Source of the DNA: Pseudorhodoferax sp. Leaf265
GTDB taxonomy: Bacteria; Pseudomonadota; Gammaproteobacteria; Burkholderiales; Burkholderiaceae_C
DNA: 64,000 nucleotides
NCBI RefSeq assembly: GCF_001422365.1
Contig: NZ_LMMT01000013.1
Span: 59,005-123,004, forward strand
Direction: 5' to 3'
A model generated the notes under the pieces. It was not told the origin of the DNA and did not search any database. It saw only the letters and a program-made list of their open reading frames with translations. The position numbers were made by a program, and so were the translations under genes. Positions within the stretch are counted from its first letter, which is position 1; every line of letters begins with the position of its first letter. Below, one piece after another: positions 33,657-42,892 of the stretch.

Positions 33657-34619
33657 ATGACCCCGTCCCTGCTGCTGAGCACCGACGCGGTCGCCGCGCG
33701 CGACCGGGCCCCGCAATGGCGCGAATGGATCTGGAGCCACTTCGGCGGCCTGGACTCCGACCTCTACGGCGACAGCGACTTCAACGGCCGGCTGTCTGCC
33801 TCGCGCGCGGGCGACGTGGTGCTGACGCGGCTGGAGGCCGGCCGCCACCGCGTGCTGCGCACGCCGCAGATGGCGCGCCGCGACGACGCCGGCTACCTCA
33901 AGATCGTCGCACCCTGGCAGGGCAGCGCCGAAGTCGAGCAGCGGGGCCGCAAGGCGCGCGCGCAGGCCGGCGGCTGGATCATCTACGACACCACGCACGA
34001 CTACGCGATCGACAACCCCGCGCCCACCGAGCACCTGATCGTGATGCTGCCCAAGCAGCAGATGGCCGAGCGCGGCGTGCGGCTCGACCCGCTCATGGCG
34101 CGCCACGTGGGCGGCGCCAACGGCATCTCGCGCCTGGCGCTGGAGACCATGCGCACCACCTACCTGGAGCTGCCCGCGATGAGCGAGACGGCCGCGCGCG
34201 GCGCCGGCGAACTCATCATGCAGCTGGTGCAGCTCTCGCTGCTGGAGCTCGCGGGCCAGGGCACGGAGGTCACGCTCAAGCAAGCGCTGCGCGACCGCAT
34301 CTGCGACCACGTGGCGCGCCACCTGCGCGACCCGCTGCTGTCCATCGAGCAGATCGCGGCCGCGCTGAACTGCAGCAAGCGCCACCTGCACAACGCCTTC
34401 GCGCAAGGCGACCAGACCCTCGCCAGCTACATCCAGCAGCAGCGGCTGCAGGCCTGCATCCAGGAGCTGCGGCAGGCGCCCGCGGCTGGCCGCTCGATCA
34501 CCGACATCGCGCTGGGCTGGGGCTTCTCGAACATGTCGCACTTCGCGCGCGTGTTCCGCGAGCACACGGGCTTGAGCCCGAGCGAGTTCCGCCAGGCCGC
34601 GCGCGCGGGCGGCGGCTGA
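33657..34619 (+). CDS. AraC-family transcriptional regulator (FeaR-like)
   Basis: A 320-residue regulator. Residues ~20-190 form a cupin-like sensor domain of the AraC_binding_2 type (LEAGRHRVLRTPQMARRDD, YLKIVAPWQGSAEVEQRGR). Residues ~215-315 hold two helix-turn-helix motifs (SIEQIAAALNCSKRHLHNAF; ITDIALGWGFSNMSHFARVF; LSPSEFR). It is divergent from the Liv-type operon, which ends in an aldehyde dehydrogenase gene; FeaR relatives control aromatic amine or aldehyde catabolism. Its stop abuts the convergent transglutaminase-like gene. Confidence 0.92.
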   Translation: MTPSLLLSTDAVAARDRAPQWREWIWSHFGGLDSDLYGDSDFNGRLSASRAGDVVLTRLEAGRHRVLRTPQMARRDDAGYLKIVAPWQGSAEVEQRGRKARAQAGGWIIYDTTHDYAIDNPAPTEHLIVMLPKQQMAERGVRLDPLMARHVGGANGISRLALETMRTTYLELPAMSETAARGAGELIMQLVQLSLLELAGQGTEVTLKQALRDRICDHVARHLRDPLLSIEQIAAALNCSKRHLHNAFAQGDQTLASYIQQQRLQACIQELRQAPAAGRSITDIALGWGFSNMSHFARVFREHTGLSPSEFRQAARAGGG

Positions 34620-35453
34620 TCAGGCGACGGCGCGCAGCAGCGGCTGGCCCGAAGTGGCGGCGGGCGGTGCCCCGCTCTCGCGCACCGCGATGTCCTTGCT
34701 GAGCAGTTGGGCCTTGCCGAACAGCGTGGCGAAGGCCACGTCCTTGGCGTCGCGGCCCGTGCCCACGCGCACCAGCCGTTCCACGGCGGCCATGCGGGTC
34801 GGGTCGAACAGCACCCAGCGGCCGTCCAGCCAGGCCTCGAAGATGGCGTGGAAGTCCTGCGGCGGCTCGTCGAAGAACACATAGCCCGCCACCAGCCGCG
34901 CCGGGATGTTCAGAGCGCGGCAGAAGGTCACGCCCAGGTGCGCGAAGTCGCGGCACACGCCCTGGCGCTGCACGAAGATCTGCTGGGCCGTGGTCGTCGC
35001 ATCGCTGGAACCCGGTGTGTAGGCGATGTTGTCGTGGATCCAGTCGCTGACGGCCTGCACGCGCGCCAGGCCAGCCGGCACCTTGCAGAACAGCTGCTGC
35101 GCGGCATTGCCGAGCAGGTCGGATTCGCAGTAACGCGTGGGCGAGAGGAAGTGCAGCACCTCGTCGGGAATCTGGTTCACGGGTGCCTCGCCCAGCTCCG
35201 GCGCCGGCACTTCGTAGTGCACCTCGACCTCCGCCTTGTAATGCACATGCAGCTGCCCCTTAGGCGCGTCGAAGCGCACGAAGCGGTTGCCCTTCACCGG
35301 ATCGCGGTAGTCGTGCAGCGGCAGCGCGGGCTGCACCTGCAGACGCTCTTCGCGCAGGTGCTGGTCGGCATGGTCCGCCACCTGCAGGTGCAGGCAGAAG
35401 TGCGTGGGCTCGGTCACGTCGTAGACGAGCTTGACGTCGATGGAGGACAGCAT
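34620..35453 (-). CDS. Transglutaminase-like cysteine-protease-fold protein
   Basis: A 277-residue protein with an N-terminal beta domain (~1-110) and a transglutaminase-core domain. The catalytic triad is visible: Cys in QRQGVCRDFAHLGVTFCRAL (~170), His in QDFHAIFEAWLDG (~205) and Asp in WVLFDPTRM (~220). Bacterial members act as peptidases or amidases rather than cross-linkers. The start is ATG 35453. It is the last of three minus-strand genes with a small ORF and DUF1328. Substrate unknown. Confidence 0.88.
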   Translation of the reverse strand: MLSSIDVKLVYDVTEPTHFCLHLQVADHADQHLREERLQVQPALPLHDYRDPVKGNRFVRFDAPKGQLHVHYKAEVEVHYEVPAPELGEAPVNQIPDEVLHFLSPTRYCESDLLGNAAQQLFCKVPAGLARVQAVSDWIHDNIAYTPGSSDATTTAQQIFVQRQGVCRDFAHLGVTFCRALNIPARLVAGYVFFDEPPQDFHAIFEAWLDGRWVLFDPTRMAAVERLVRVGTGRDAKDVAFATLFGKAQLLSKDIAVRESGAPPAATSGQPLLRAVA

Positions 35454-35462
35454 GGCGAGCCC

Positions 35463-35684
35463 TCAGGCGTGGCGGCGACCACGCACGCCATGCGCGTGCG
35501 CGTGATCGCGGTGCGCACGGACCACGCGGCCGGCGGCCTTGCGCGTCTGCGGCACCTGGCCATCGGGCCACCAGTCGGCGGCCGTCACCTGCAGGATGCG
35601 CTGCACGCGCTGCAGCGGGCTCTGCAGCCATTGCTGCAGCTGCGCGTAGTGCTGGGGACCCAGGCCCTCGGGAACAGACTGCAC
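35463..35684 (-). CDS. Small basic hypothetical protein
   Basis: A 73-codon ORF opening with GTG at 35684, 3 nt after the stop of the DUF1328 gene and ending 9 nt before the transglutaminase-like gene, so it would be translationally coupled. The protein is Gln/Arg/His-rich (YAQLQQWLQSPLQRVQRIL, then HRDHAHAHGVRGRRH). No family is recognised and there is no independent ribosome site. It may be real or just open sequence in GC-rich DNA. Confidence 0.45.
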   Translation of the reverse strand: MQSVPEGLGPQHYAQLQQWLQSPLQRVQRILQVTAADWWPDGQVPQTRKAAGRVVRAHRDHAHAHGVRGRRHA

Positions 35685-35687
35685 GGC

Positions 35688-35873
35688 TCAGTCCAGGATC
35701 TTCTTCGCCGCGCCGACGCCCAATGCGGCCAGCACCACGAACACCACGGCCAGGATCAGGAACAGGCCGAACAGCACCTTGGCAATGCCGGCCGCGCCCG
35801 CAGCCACACCACCGAAACCCAAGCCCCCGGCAACCAATGCGATCAATGCAAAGATGATGGCCCACTTCAACAT
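35688..35873 (-). CDS. DUF1328 (YtjA-type) small membrane protein
   Basis: A 61-residue protein with two hydrophobic helices. It begins [20 protein letters not shown] and continues [19 protein letters not shown], the standard DUF1328 sequence. AAGGAG lies 7 nt before the ATG at 35873. Family members are inner-membrane peptides of unknown function, often induced by stress. It is divergent from the GST gene. Confidence 0.93.
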   Translation of the reverse strand: MLKWAIIFALIALVAGGLGFGGVAAGAAGIAKVLFGLFLILAVVFVVLAALGVGAAKKILD

Positions 35874-36059
35874 GTCGACTCTCCTTGTGGTACTGCGGCG
35901 GCGCCGCGCTTGCACGCAATTTAGGGAGAGGGGCTTTGCCCAGGCATCAGCCGCCGGCACAGAGGGGTGTAGGACAATCGCGCGGCCCTTTTGGGCGCCG
36001 CCGAGCGGGTGCGCAGATGCTGGCGGCACAACGATCCCAACCCCCTTCGGAAACACGCC

Positions 36060-36668
36060 ATGAAGCTGTATTACTCCCCTGGTGCCTGCTCGCTTTCCCC
36101 GCACATCGTGCTGCGCGAGGCTGGCCTCGCGTTCGAGGCCCTGAAGGCCCCGACCAAGACGCACAAGCTCGACGACGGCACCGACTACTACACCATCAAC
36201 CCGCTGGGCTATGTGCCGCTGCTGGAGCTGGACGACGGCACGCGCCTCGCCGAAGGCCCGGCCATCGTGCAATACATCGCCGACCAGGCCCCGCTCAAGA
36301 ACCTGGCCCCGGCCAACGGCACGCTGGCGCGCTACCGCCTGCAGTCGCTGCTGACCTTCATCGGCACCGAACTGCACAAGGGCTACAGCCCGCTGTTCAA
36401 CCCTGCAACGCCCGAGGACTACAAGACCGGCGTGCGGGAGAAGCTGGTGTCGCGCTACAAGTGGGTCGACGAACAGCTGGCCGGCAAGGACTACCTGACA
36501 GGCGAGAATTTCACCGTGGCCGATGCCTACCTGTTCACCGTCACCAACTGGGCCAAGCCCACAGGCGTGGACCTGTCGGCCTACGCCAACGTGGCCGCCT
36601 TCATGGCCCGCGTGGCGGCGCGCCCTGCCGTACAGGAAGCGCTCAAGGCCGAAGGCCTGACCAAGTAA
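36060..36668 (+). CDS. gstA: Beta-class glutathione S-transferase
   Basis: A 202-residue GST. The N-terminal thioredoxin-fold domain begins [20 protein letters not shown], with Cys ~10 of the bacterial beta class. [20 protein letters not shown] contains the cis-Pro and the Glu-Gly pair that bind glutathione. The C-terminal helical domain has [17 protein letters not shown] with the conserved Asp N-cap. It conjugates glutathione to electrophiles. It is followed after 113 bp by an ene-reductase gene, both fitting electrophile defence. Confidence 0.92.
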   Translation: MKLYYSPGACSLSPHIVLREAGLAFEALKAPTKTHKLDDGTDYYTINPLGYVPLLELDDGTRLAEGPAIVQYIADQAPLKNLAPANGTLARYRLQSLLTFIGTELHKGYSPLFNPATPEDYKTGVREKLVSRYKWVDEQLAGKDYLTGENFTVADAYLFTVTNWAKPTGVDLSAYANVAAFMARVAARPAVQEALKAEGLTK

Positions 36669-36781
36669 GTCGATGTAACAAGGCGGCCGCTGTCTTGCAG
36701 ATGAGCGTCTTGCCCGCACATGCACGCTTCGTCCGCTCCGGCACTCTGGGGCGGCCAAGAAATAAATCCAACGGAGAGTGC

Positions 36782-37885
36782 ATGTCTTCCTTGTTCGAGC
36801 CCACCCATGCGGGCAGCCTGGCACTGGCCAACCGCGTCGTCATGGCCCCGCTCACGCGCAACCGTTCGCCGCGCGCCGTTCCCGGCCCCCTGGCCGTGGA
36901 GTACTACCGCCAGCGCGCCAGCGCCGGCCTGATCGTCACCGAAGGCACGGCCATCAGCCAGCAGGGCCAGGGCTACGCCGACGTGCCGGGCCTCTACGCA
37001 CCCGAGCAGCTGGAAGGCTGGCGCAAGGTCACGGCGGCCGTGCATGCGGCCGGAGGCAAGATCGTCACCCAGCTGTGGCACGTGGGCCGCGTCTCGCACA
37101 CCGAGCTGCAGGCCGGCGGCCAGGCGCCGGTGGCGCCATCGGCCATTCCCGCCACCACCAAGACCTACCTGATCCGCGACGGCAAGGGCGGCTTCGACCA
37201 GACCTCCACGCCGCGCGCACTCGCTGCCGAGGAGATCGCCGGCATCGTCGACGACTTCCGCAAGGCCGCCCGCGCCGCGCTGGACAGCGGCTTCGACGGC
37301 GTGGAGATCCACGGCGCCAACGGCTACCTGCTTGACCAGTTCCTCAAGCTCGGCGCCAACCACCGCACCGACCACTACGGCGGCAGCATCGCCAACCGGA
37401 TCCGCTTCACGCTCGAGGTGGTGCGGGCCGTGGCGGCCGAGATCGGTGCCGGCCGCGTGGGCCTGCGCATCTCGCCCGTCACGCCGGCCAATGGCATCTC
37501 CGACCCCGATCCGCAGCCGCTGTTCGACACGCTGCTGGCCGAATTGGCGCCGCTGGGCCTGGCCTACATCCACGTGATCGAAGGCGCCACGGGTGGCCCG
37601 CGCGAGATCGAGGACCGGCCGTTCGACTACCGCAGGCTCAAGGCCGCCTACCGCGCCGCCGGCGGCAAGGGCGCCTGGATGGTCAACAACGGCTACGACC
37701 GTGCGCTGGCCGATGAGGCCCTGGCCGACGGTGCCGACCTCGTGGCCTTCGGCCGCCCGTTCATCGCCAACCCCGATCTGGTGCGCCGCCTGCGCGAGCG
37801 CGCCCCGCTGCAGGTGCCGGACCGCGCCACCATGTATGGCGGCGGTGCCGAGGGCTACACCGACTATCCCGCGCTGCCGGCCTGA
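36782..37885 (+). CDS. nemA: Old-yellow-enzyme family ene-reductase (NemA-like)
   Basis: A 367-residue FMN-dependent NADPH ene-reductase. It has [26 protein letters not shown], the active-site segment [20 protein letters not shown] (family His/Asn region), [10 protein letters not shown] and [11 protein letters not shown]. It reduces activated C=C bonds and nitro compounds such as N-ethylmaleimide. GGAGAG stands before the ATG at 36782. It lies just after the GST gene and ends at a strong bidirectional terminator. Confidence 0.93.
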   Translation: MSSLFEPTHAGSLALANRVVMAPLTRNRSPRAVPGPLAVEYYRQRASAGLIVTEGTAISQQGQGYADVPGLYAPEQLEGWRKVTAAVHAAGGKIVTQLWHVGRVSHTELQAGGQAPVAPSAIPATTKTYLIRDGKGGFDQTSTPRALAAEEIAGIVDDFRKAARAALDSGFDGVEIHGANGYLLDQFLKLGANHRTDHYGGSIANRIRFTLEVVRAVAAEIGAGRVGLRISPVTPANGISDPDPQPLFDTLLAELAPLGLAYIHVIEGATGGPREIEDRPFDYRRLKAAYRAAGGKGAWMVNNGYDRALADEALADGADLVAFGRPFIANPDLVRRLRERAPLQVPDRATMYGGGAEGYTDYPALPA

Positions 37886-37900
37886 TCCGCCCCACGCGCC

Positions 37901-37936
37901 ATGCAAAACGCCGACCCGAGGGTCGGCGTTTTGCAT
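37901..37936. terminator. Bidirectional intrinsic terminator between nemA and bactofilin genes
   Basis: A perfect 16-bp inverted repeat (arms 37901-37916 and 37921-37936) around the tetraloop CGAG. The arms carry AAAACGCCGACC and GGTCGGCGTTTT, giving an A/T stretch on each side so that it can stop transcription from both convergent genes. Confidence 0.93.
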
Positions 37937-37954
37937 TGGAGAAAGCCGAAACGA

Positions 37955-38512
37955 TCAGGCCGCTGCCAGCGCCGGCTTGCTGCTCTTGGCGGCGCCCGCG
38001 CCGAAGCTGATCTCGCCCGAGATCTGGCCGCCCTCTTCGATCACCACCTTGCCATAGCGGATCTTGCCGCTCACCTTGCCGGTGGCGTAGATCACGAGCT
38101 TCTCGCGCACCACGAGGTCGCCGTCGAAGGCGCCGCGGATCTCGGCCAGGTCGACCTCGGCCGAGCCCTTGAACGCGCCCTGCTCGGCGATCTGCATCAT
38201 GCGCGAGTCCATCGTCGCCTCGACCGTGCCCTCGACCACCAGCGTGTCGCAGTCGGTGATCTCCACGCCCTTGAGCTTGATGTTGGGGCCGACGATGAGC
38301 TTGCTGCCGGGCTCCTGCATGGCGGCGCTGACCGGTGCGCTCGCACTGCTGCCGGGCACCGACGGAGAAGTCGCGGAAGTGGCCATGTTGCTGCTGGAAG
38401 AAGTGGGGGAAGAGGACGAGGGCTGCAACGCCGAACTGTTGTTGAACGTGCTCGGTCGGGTGTTCAGGGGCTCGTTCTCACGCTTGCCGAAAAAGGGGGA
38501 TTGCAGGGCCAC
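37955..38512 (-). CDS. Bactofilin (polymer-forming cytoskeletal protein)
   Basis: A 185-residue bactofilin. A Ser-rich low-complexity N-terminus (~30-65) leads into the beta-helix core: GSKLIVGPNIKLKGVEITDC, TLVVEGTVEATM, GAFKGSAEVDLAEIRGAFDG, DLVVREKLVIYATGKVSGKI. The repeated G-x-hydrophobic steps are the beta-helix turns. Bactofilins polymerise without nucleotide and organise envelope features. GTG 38512 is chosen because GGAG lies 8 nt upstream; the TTG at 38530 has no proper ribosome site. It is divergent from the ABC operon. Confidence 0.87.
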   Translation of the reverse strand: MALQSPFFGKRENEPLNTRPSTFNNSSALQPSSSSPTSSSSNMATSATSPSVPGSSASAPVSAAMQEPGSKLIVGPNIKLKGVEITDCDTLVVEGTVEATMDSRMMQIAEQGAFKGSAEVDLAEIRGAFDGDLVVREKLVIYATGKVSGKIRYGKVVIEEGGQISGEISFGAGAAKSSKPALAAA

Positions 38513-38650
38513 TGGGCGTTCTCCGATCAAAACTCCATGCTAGGGGAATCTGCACGCAAATGCGCTGAAGACGCATGCAACTTCTGTAACCCTAAGAAAG
38601 TGGCACCAGCGCGGCACCGCGCGCACCAGGGGCCGGCGCCCGCGCCCCGA

Positions 38651-38729
38651 TGTACGCACTTCCTTGGTGCTTTTTGTACGCATTCCGGGGAAAAGCCTGC
38701 GTACAAACATGGCATGGGCTTTGCGTACG
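38651..38729. promoter_or_regulatory. Four phased TGTACGCA half-sites forming a nested inverted repeat
   Basis: TGTACGCA lies at 38651-38658 and 38675-38682, and its complement TGCGTACA at 38698-38705 with TGCGTACG at 38722-38729. Both pairs share the centre 38690, with steps of 24, 23 and 24 bp. The inner arms extend to a perfect 10-bp inverted repeat (TTTGTACGCA / TGCGTACAAA). It stands 10 nt before the ABC-operon start and looks like a strong operator, probably for the GntR regulator encoded in the operon. Confidence 0.75.
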
Positions 38730-38738
38730 ACGGTCCGC

Positions 38739-39758
38739 ATGCCCTCCGCCGAACCCTCTCCCAGCGTGCCCCGGCCCGTGGCCGTGGAACTCGTGGCCCT
38801 GACCAAGCGCTATGCGCAAGGGCAAGCAGCCGTGGACAGCATCAACCTGCGCATCGCAAGCGGCAGCTACTGCTGCCTGCTGGGACCCTCGGGCTGCGGC
38901 AAGAGCACCACGCTGCGCATGATCGCGGGCCATGAGACCGTCAGCAGCGGCGACGTGCTGCTGGAGGACCGCAACATCACCGACCTGCCCGCGGCCGCGC
39001 GCGGCACGGCCATGATGTTCCAGAGCTTCGCGCTGTTCCCGCATCTCTCGGCGCTGGACAACGTGGCCTTCAGCCTCAAGATGAAGGGCGTGGCCACGGC
39101 CGAGCGCCGGGCCAAGGCGCAGGACCTGCTCGAGCGCGTGGCCATGGGCCACCTCGCGCAGCGCAAGCCCGGCGAACTCTCGGGCGGCCAGCAGCAGCGC
39201 GTGGCGCTGGCGCGTGCACTGATCACCCAGCCCAAGGTGCTGCTGCTCGATGAGCCGCTGTCCGCGCTCGACCCCTTCCTGCGCATCCAGATGCGTGCCG
39301 AGCTGCGCCGCTGGCAGAAGGAGCTGGGCCTGACCTTCATCCACGTCACGCACTCGCAGGAAGAGGCGATGGCGCTGGCCGACACCATGGTCGTCATGAA
39401 CCACGGCCTGATCGAGCAGGTCGGGTCGCCGCACGAGGTCTACAACCGGCCCGCCACCGAGTTCATCGCGCGCTTCATGGGCGGGCACAACGTGCTGGAC
39501 ACGCCCACCGGCAAGATCGCCGTGCGCAACGACCACATGCGCATCGCCACCGAAGGCGAGGGCATCGCCGCCACCGTCACCGACGTCGAGTACCAGGGGA
39601 CCTACGTGCTGCTGGGCCTGGACGCGGCCAATGGCGCCGGCCGCACCGGCGTGTCGCTGATGCTGCCCGAGGCCGCTTTCACCGACCGGCCCTACACCCT
39701 GGGCGAGAACGTGCGCCTGTCCTGGGCCGCGCCGCACGCGCACGCGCTCGCCGCCTGA
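38739..39758 (+). CDS. Polyamine/opine-type ABC transporter ATP-binding protein (PotA-like)
   Basis: A 339-residue ATPase. Walker A is LLGPSGCGKSTTLRMIAG, Q-loop MMFQSFALFPHLSALDNVAF, signature ELSGGQQQRVALARALI, Walker B VLLLDEPLSALDP and H-loop FIHVTHSQEEAMALAD. A C-terminal TOBE domain follows (~280-335). ATG 38739 is chosen because it follows the operator and gives a usual length. It is first of a seven-gene plus-strand run with receptor, two permeases, regulator, racemase-like protein and reductase. Confidence 0.93.
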   Translation: MPSAEPSPSVPRPVAVELVALTKRYAQGQAAVDSINLRIASGSYCCLLGPSGCGKSTTLRMIAGHETVSSGDVLLEDRNITDLPAAARGTAMMFQSFALFPHLSALDNVAFSLKMKGVATAERRAKAQDLLERVAMGHLAQRKPGELSGGQQQRVALARALITQPKVLLLDEPLSALDPFLRIQMRAELRRWQKELGLTFIHVTHSQEEAMALADTMVVMNHGLIEQVGSPHEVYNRPATEFIARFMGGHNVLDTPTGKIAVRNDHMRIATEGEGIAATVTDVEYQGTYVLLGLDAANGAGRTGVSLMLPEAAFTDRPYTLGENVRLSWAAPHAHALAA

Positions 39759-39799
39759 CTCTTTCTTCCACCCCCTGCCACCGATTGGAGAGACACCCC

Positions 39800-41065
39800 A
39801 TGTCCGACACCACCAACACTAGCGCACTGCAGCGCCGCACCCTGCTCAAGGGCACGGCCGGCATCCTGGCCACCGGCATCGCGCCCTTCGTACACGCGCA
39901 GGAGCCCATCGTGCTGCGCTACCTGGGCACGGCGGTGAACCAGGACAAGGCCATCGCCGAGAAGTTCAAGGCCGACACCGGCATCACGATCCAGTACGTG
40001 GCCGTGACCACCGACGACGTGACCAAGCGCGCCGTCACCGCTCCCAACAGCTTCGACCTGATCGACACCGAGTACTTCTCGCTCAAGAAGATCGTGCCCA
40101 CCGGCAACCTCAAGGGCATCGACACCAAGAAGATCAAGAACGCCGACAAGATCACCACGCTGTTCACCACCGGCCAGGTAGCGGGCAAGGCCGTGGGCGA
40201 CCAGGGCACGGCACCCAAGAAGGTGATCTTCCTGGAAGGCGAGAAGAGCAAGGTGTTCGCCAAGAGCCCCACGCAGTTCATGAGCCTGATCCCCACGGTC
40301 TACAACGCCGACACGCTGGGCATCCGCCCCGACCTGATCAAGCGCCCGATCGAGTCCTGGGCCGAGCTGCTGAACCCCGAGTTCAAGGGCAAGGCCGCGA
40401 TCCTGAACATCCCCTCGATCGGCATCATGGATGCCGCCATGGTGGTCGAGGCCAAGGGCCTGTACAAGTACCCTGACAAGGGCAACATGACCAAGGCCGA
40501 GATCGACCTCACGATCAAGACCCTGATCGAGGCCAAGAAGGCCGGCCAGTTCCGCGCGCTGTGGAAAGACTTCAACGAGTCGGTCAACCTGATGTCGTCC
40601 GGCGAGGTGGTGATCCAGTCCATGTGGAGCCCCGCCGTCACGGCCGTGCGCACCAAGGGCATCGCCTGCAACTTCCAGCCGTTGAAAGAGGGCTACCGCG
40701 CCTGGGCCGCCGGCTTCGGCCTGCCATCCACGCTGTCGGGCCGCAAGCTCGACGGCGCCTACGAGTTCATCAACTGGTTCCTCGACGGCTGGGCCGGCGC
40801 CTACCTGAACCGCCAGGGCTACTACAGCGCCGTGCTCGACACCGCCAAGGCCAAGATGGAAGCCTACGAGTGGGCCTACTGGATGGAAGGCAAGCCCGCC
40901 GCGCAGGACATCAAGAGCCCGAACGGCGACGTGCTGGCCAAGGCCGGTGCCGTGCGTGACGGTGGCTCGTACGAGCAGCGCATGGGCGGCATCGCCTGCT
41001 GGAACGCGCTGATGGACGAGAACAACTACATGGTCCAGAAGTGGAACCAATTTGTGGCGGCCTGA
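39800..41065 (+). CDS. Polyamine/opine-type ABC transporter substrate-binding protein (PotD-like)
   Basis: A 421-residue extracytoplasmic receptor (SBP_bac_8 group). The N-terminus has a twin-arginine signal (LQRRTLLKGTAGILATG) ending VHAQ. The mature domain starts PIVLRYLGTAVNQDKAIAEK and has SSGEVVIQSMWSPAVTAVRT and YEFINWFLDGWAGAYLNRQG. GGAG lies 10 nt before the ATG. Family members bind spermidine/putrescine, opines or other small cations; the exact ligand is not clear, and the racemase-like gene downstream points to an amino-acid or hydantoin derivative. Confidence 0.9.
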   Translation: MSDTTNTSALQRRTLLKGTAGILATGIAPFVHAQEPIVLRYLGTAVNQDKAIAEKFKADTGITIQYVAVTTDDVTKRAVTAPNSFDLIDTEYFSLKKIVPTGNLKGIDTKKIKNADKITTLFTTGQVAGKAVGDQGTAPKKVIFLEGEKSKVFAKSPTQFMSLIPTVYNADTLGIRPDLIKRPIESWAELLNPEFKGKAAILNIPSIGIMDAAMVVEAKGLYKYPDKGNMTKAEIDLTIKTLIEAKKAGQFRALWKDFNESVNLMSSGEVVIQSMWSPAVTAVRTKGIACNFQPLKEGYRAWAAGFGLPSTLSGRKLDGAYEFINWFLDGWAGAYLNRQGYYSAVLDTAKAKMEAYEWAYWMEGKPAAQDIKSPNGDVLAKAGAVRDGGSYEQRMGGIACWNALMDENNYMVQKWNQFVAA

Positions 41066-41080
41066 CGCGGTAAGCAAGCC

Positions 41081-42007
41081 ATGAGCGCTCCTGCCACCAC
41101 CTCCCACGGTGCCCCGTCCGCGGCGCCGGGCCGCAGCATCGCGGCCTGGTGGCAGGCTGCGCCGTTCACGCTGGTCTTCGCGCTGTTCTTCCTGATTCCC
41201 CTGGCGCTGATCCTGATGGTCAGCTTCTGGGACTTCAACGAATACGAGCTGCTGCCCGGCTTCACGTTCAAGAACTATGTGTCGATCTTCGAGGGCTGCT
41301 CGGCCGGCTTCGTCGGTCCCGATGACCTGTGCGTGACGCTGAAGACCTACCTCTCCACGCTCAAATTCTCCTTCCTGGTCTGGGCCATCACGCTGGTGCT
41401 GGGCTTCGCGGTCTCGTACTTTCTGGCCTTCCACGTGCGCAGCGCGGGCATGCAGACCGCGCTGTTCGTGCTGTGCACCATCCCGTTCTGGACCAGCAAC
41501 GTGATCCGCATGATCTCGTGGGTGCCGCTGCTGGGCCGCAACGGCTTGGTCAACCAGAGCCTGCAAGGCATCGGCCTGGTCGACGCGCCCGTGGAGTGGC
41601 TGCTGTTCTCCGACTTCTCGGTCACGCTGGCCTTCGTGCACCTCTACACGATGTTCATGATCGTGCCCATCTTCAACAGCATGATGCGCATCGACCGCAG
41701 CCTGCTGGAGGCCGCCAGCGACAGCGGCGCGAGCGCCTGGCAGACGCTGTGGAACGTGATCGTGCCGCTGTGCAAGACCGGCATCATCATCGGCTCGATC
41801 TTCGTGATCACCATCGTGATGGGCGACTTCGTGACCATCGGCGTCATGGGGGGCCAGCAGATCGCCTCCATCGGCAAGATCATCCAGGTGCAGACCTCCT
41901 ACCTGCAGTTCCCGCTGGCAGCCGCCAACGCGATGATCCTGCTCTCCGTGGTGCTCATGATCATCTGGGCATTGACCCGCATGGTCGACATTCGGAAAGA
42001 ACTCTGA
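41081..42007 (+). CDS. ABC transporter permease (PotB-like)
   Basis: A 308-residue inner-membrane permease with six helices. It opens with a cytoplasmic tail and TLVFALFFLIPLALILMVSF. The coupling loop is EAASDSGASAWQTLWNVIVP (EAA motif), followed by IGSIFVITIVMGDFVTIGVM. Its stop overlaps the next permease start by one base (TGATG), so the two subunits are made in equal amounts. Confidence 0.93.
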   Translation: MSAPATTSHGAPSAAPGRSIAAWWQAAPFTLVFALFFLIPLALILMVSFWDFNEYELLPGFTFKNYVSIFEGCSAGFVGPDDLCVTLKTYLSTLKFSFLVWAITLVLGFAVSYFLAFHVRSAGMQTALFVLCTIPFWTSNVIRMISWVPLLGRNGLVNQSLQGIGLVDAPVEWLLFSDFSVTLAFVHLYTMFMIVPIFNSMMRIDRSLLEAASDSGASAWQTLWNVIVPLCKTGIIIGSIFVITIVMGDFVTIGVMGGQQIASIGKIIQVQTSYLQFPLAAANAMILLSVVLMIIWALTRMVDIRKEL

Positions 42008-42891
42008 TGCAGGCAAGGATTTCCGACGCACGCCCCGCCGGCTTCTGGCTGCTGGCCGCGGTTTTCGCACTGTTCGTGGCCTTCATGTACGGCCCCATGC
42101 TCGTCATCGTGGTGCTGAGCTTCCAGGGCCCCGAGGGGGGCCTGACCTTCCCGATGCGCGGCTTCTCGCTGCACTGGTTCCGCCAGCTGGCCGAGGGTCT
42201 GGGCGTGGTCGACATCGGTGCCGCACTGCGCCGCTCGCTGGGCGTGGGCGCTGCCGTGATGGTGCTGACCGTGGTGCTGTCGGTGCTGGCCGGCCTGGCC
42301 TTCCGCAAGAAGCTCAAGGGTGGCAACGCGCTGTTCTACATCGTCGTGGCCAGCCTCATCATGCCGTCCATCATCGTGTCGCTGGGCATCGGCCTGGAGT
42401 TCCGGTTGCTGGACACCGGCATCAAGTGGCTGCTGGGCGCGCTCGGCATGGAGAGCGCCCTGGAGAACTACGGCACGGCGTTGGGCCTGTACACCTCGGC
42501 CCTGGGCGCGCACCTCACGTGGACGCTGCCCTTCGGCCTGCTCATCATGTTCGCCGTGTTCAACCGCTTCAACCCCAGCTACGAAGAGGCTGCGCGCGAC
42601 CTCGGCGCCACGCCCTGGCAGAGCTTCAGCCAGGTGGTGCTGCCGCTGGTGGCCCCTTCGGTGGTCGGCATCGGCATGTTCGGCTTCACGCTGTCGTGGG
42701 ACGAGATCGCGCGCACCTCGCAGGCCATCGGCGACGTCAACACGCTGCCGCTGGAACTGCAGGGCCTGACCTCCACCGTCACCACGCCGTCCATCTACGC
42801 GCTGGGCACGGTGACCACGGTGGTGTCCTTCGGCGTGATGGGCCTGGCCATCGGCCTGGCCCTGCTGCTGGCGCGCCGGCGCAAGGCATAA
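42007..42891 (+). CDS. ABC transporter permease (PotC-like)
   Basis: A 294-residue permease with six helices. It has YGPMLVIVVLSFQGPEGGLT at the start, the EAA loop YEEAARDLGATPWQSFSQVV and GFTLSWDEIARTSQAIGDVN, typical of PotC partners. It follows the PotB-like gene with a TGATG junction. The GntR gene begins 1 nt after its stop. Confidence 0.93.
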   Translation: MQARISDARPAGFWLLAAVFALFVAFMYGPMLVIVVLSFQGPEGGLTFPMRGFSLHWFRQLAEGLGVVDIGAALRRSLGVGAAVMVLTVVLSVLAGLAFRKKLKGGNALFYIVVASLIMPSIIVSLGIGLEFRLLDTGIKWLLGALGMESALENYGTALGLYTSALGAHLTWTLPFGLLIMFAVFNRFNPSYEEAARDLGATPWQSFSQVVLPLVAPSVVGIGMFGFTLSWDEIARTSQAIGDVNTLPLELQGLTSTVTTPSIYALGTVTTVVSFGVMGLAIGLALLLARRRKA

Positions 42892-42892
42892 G

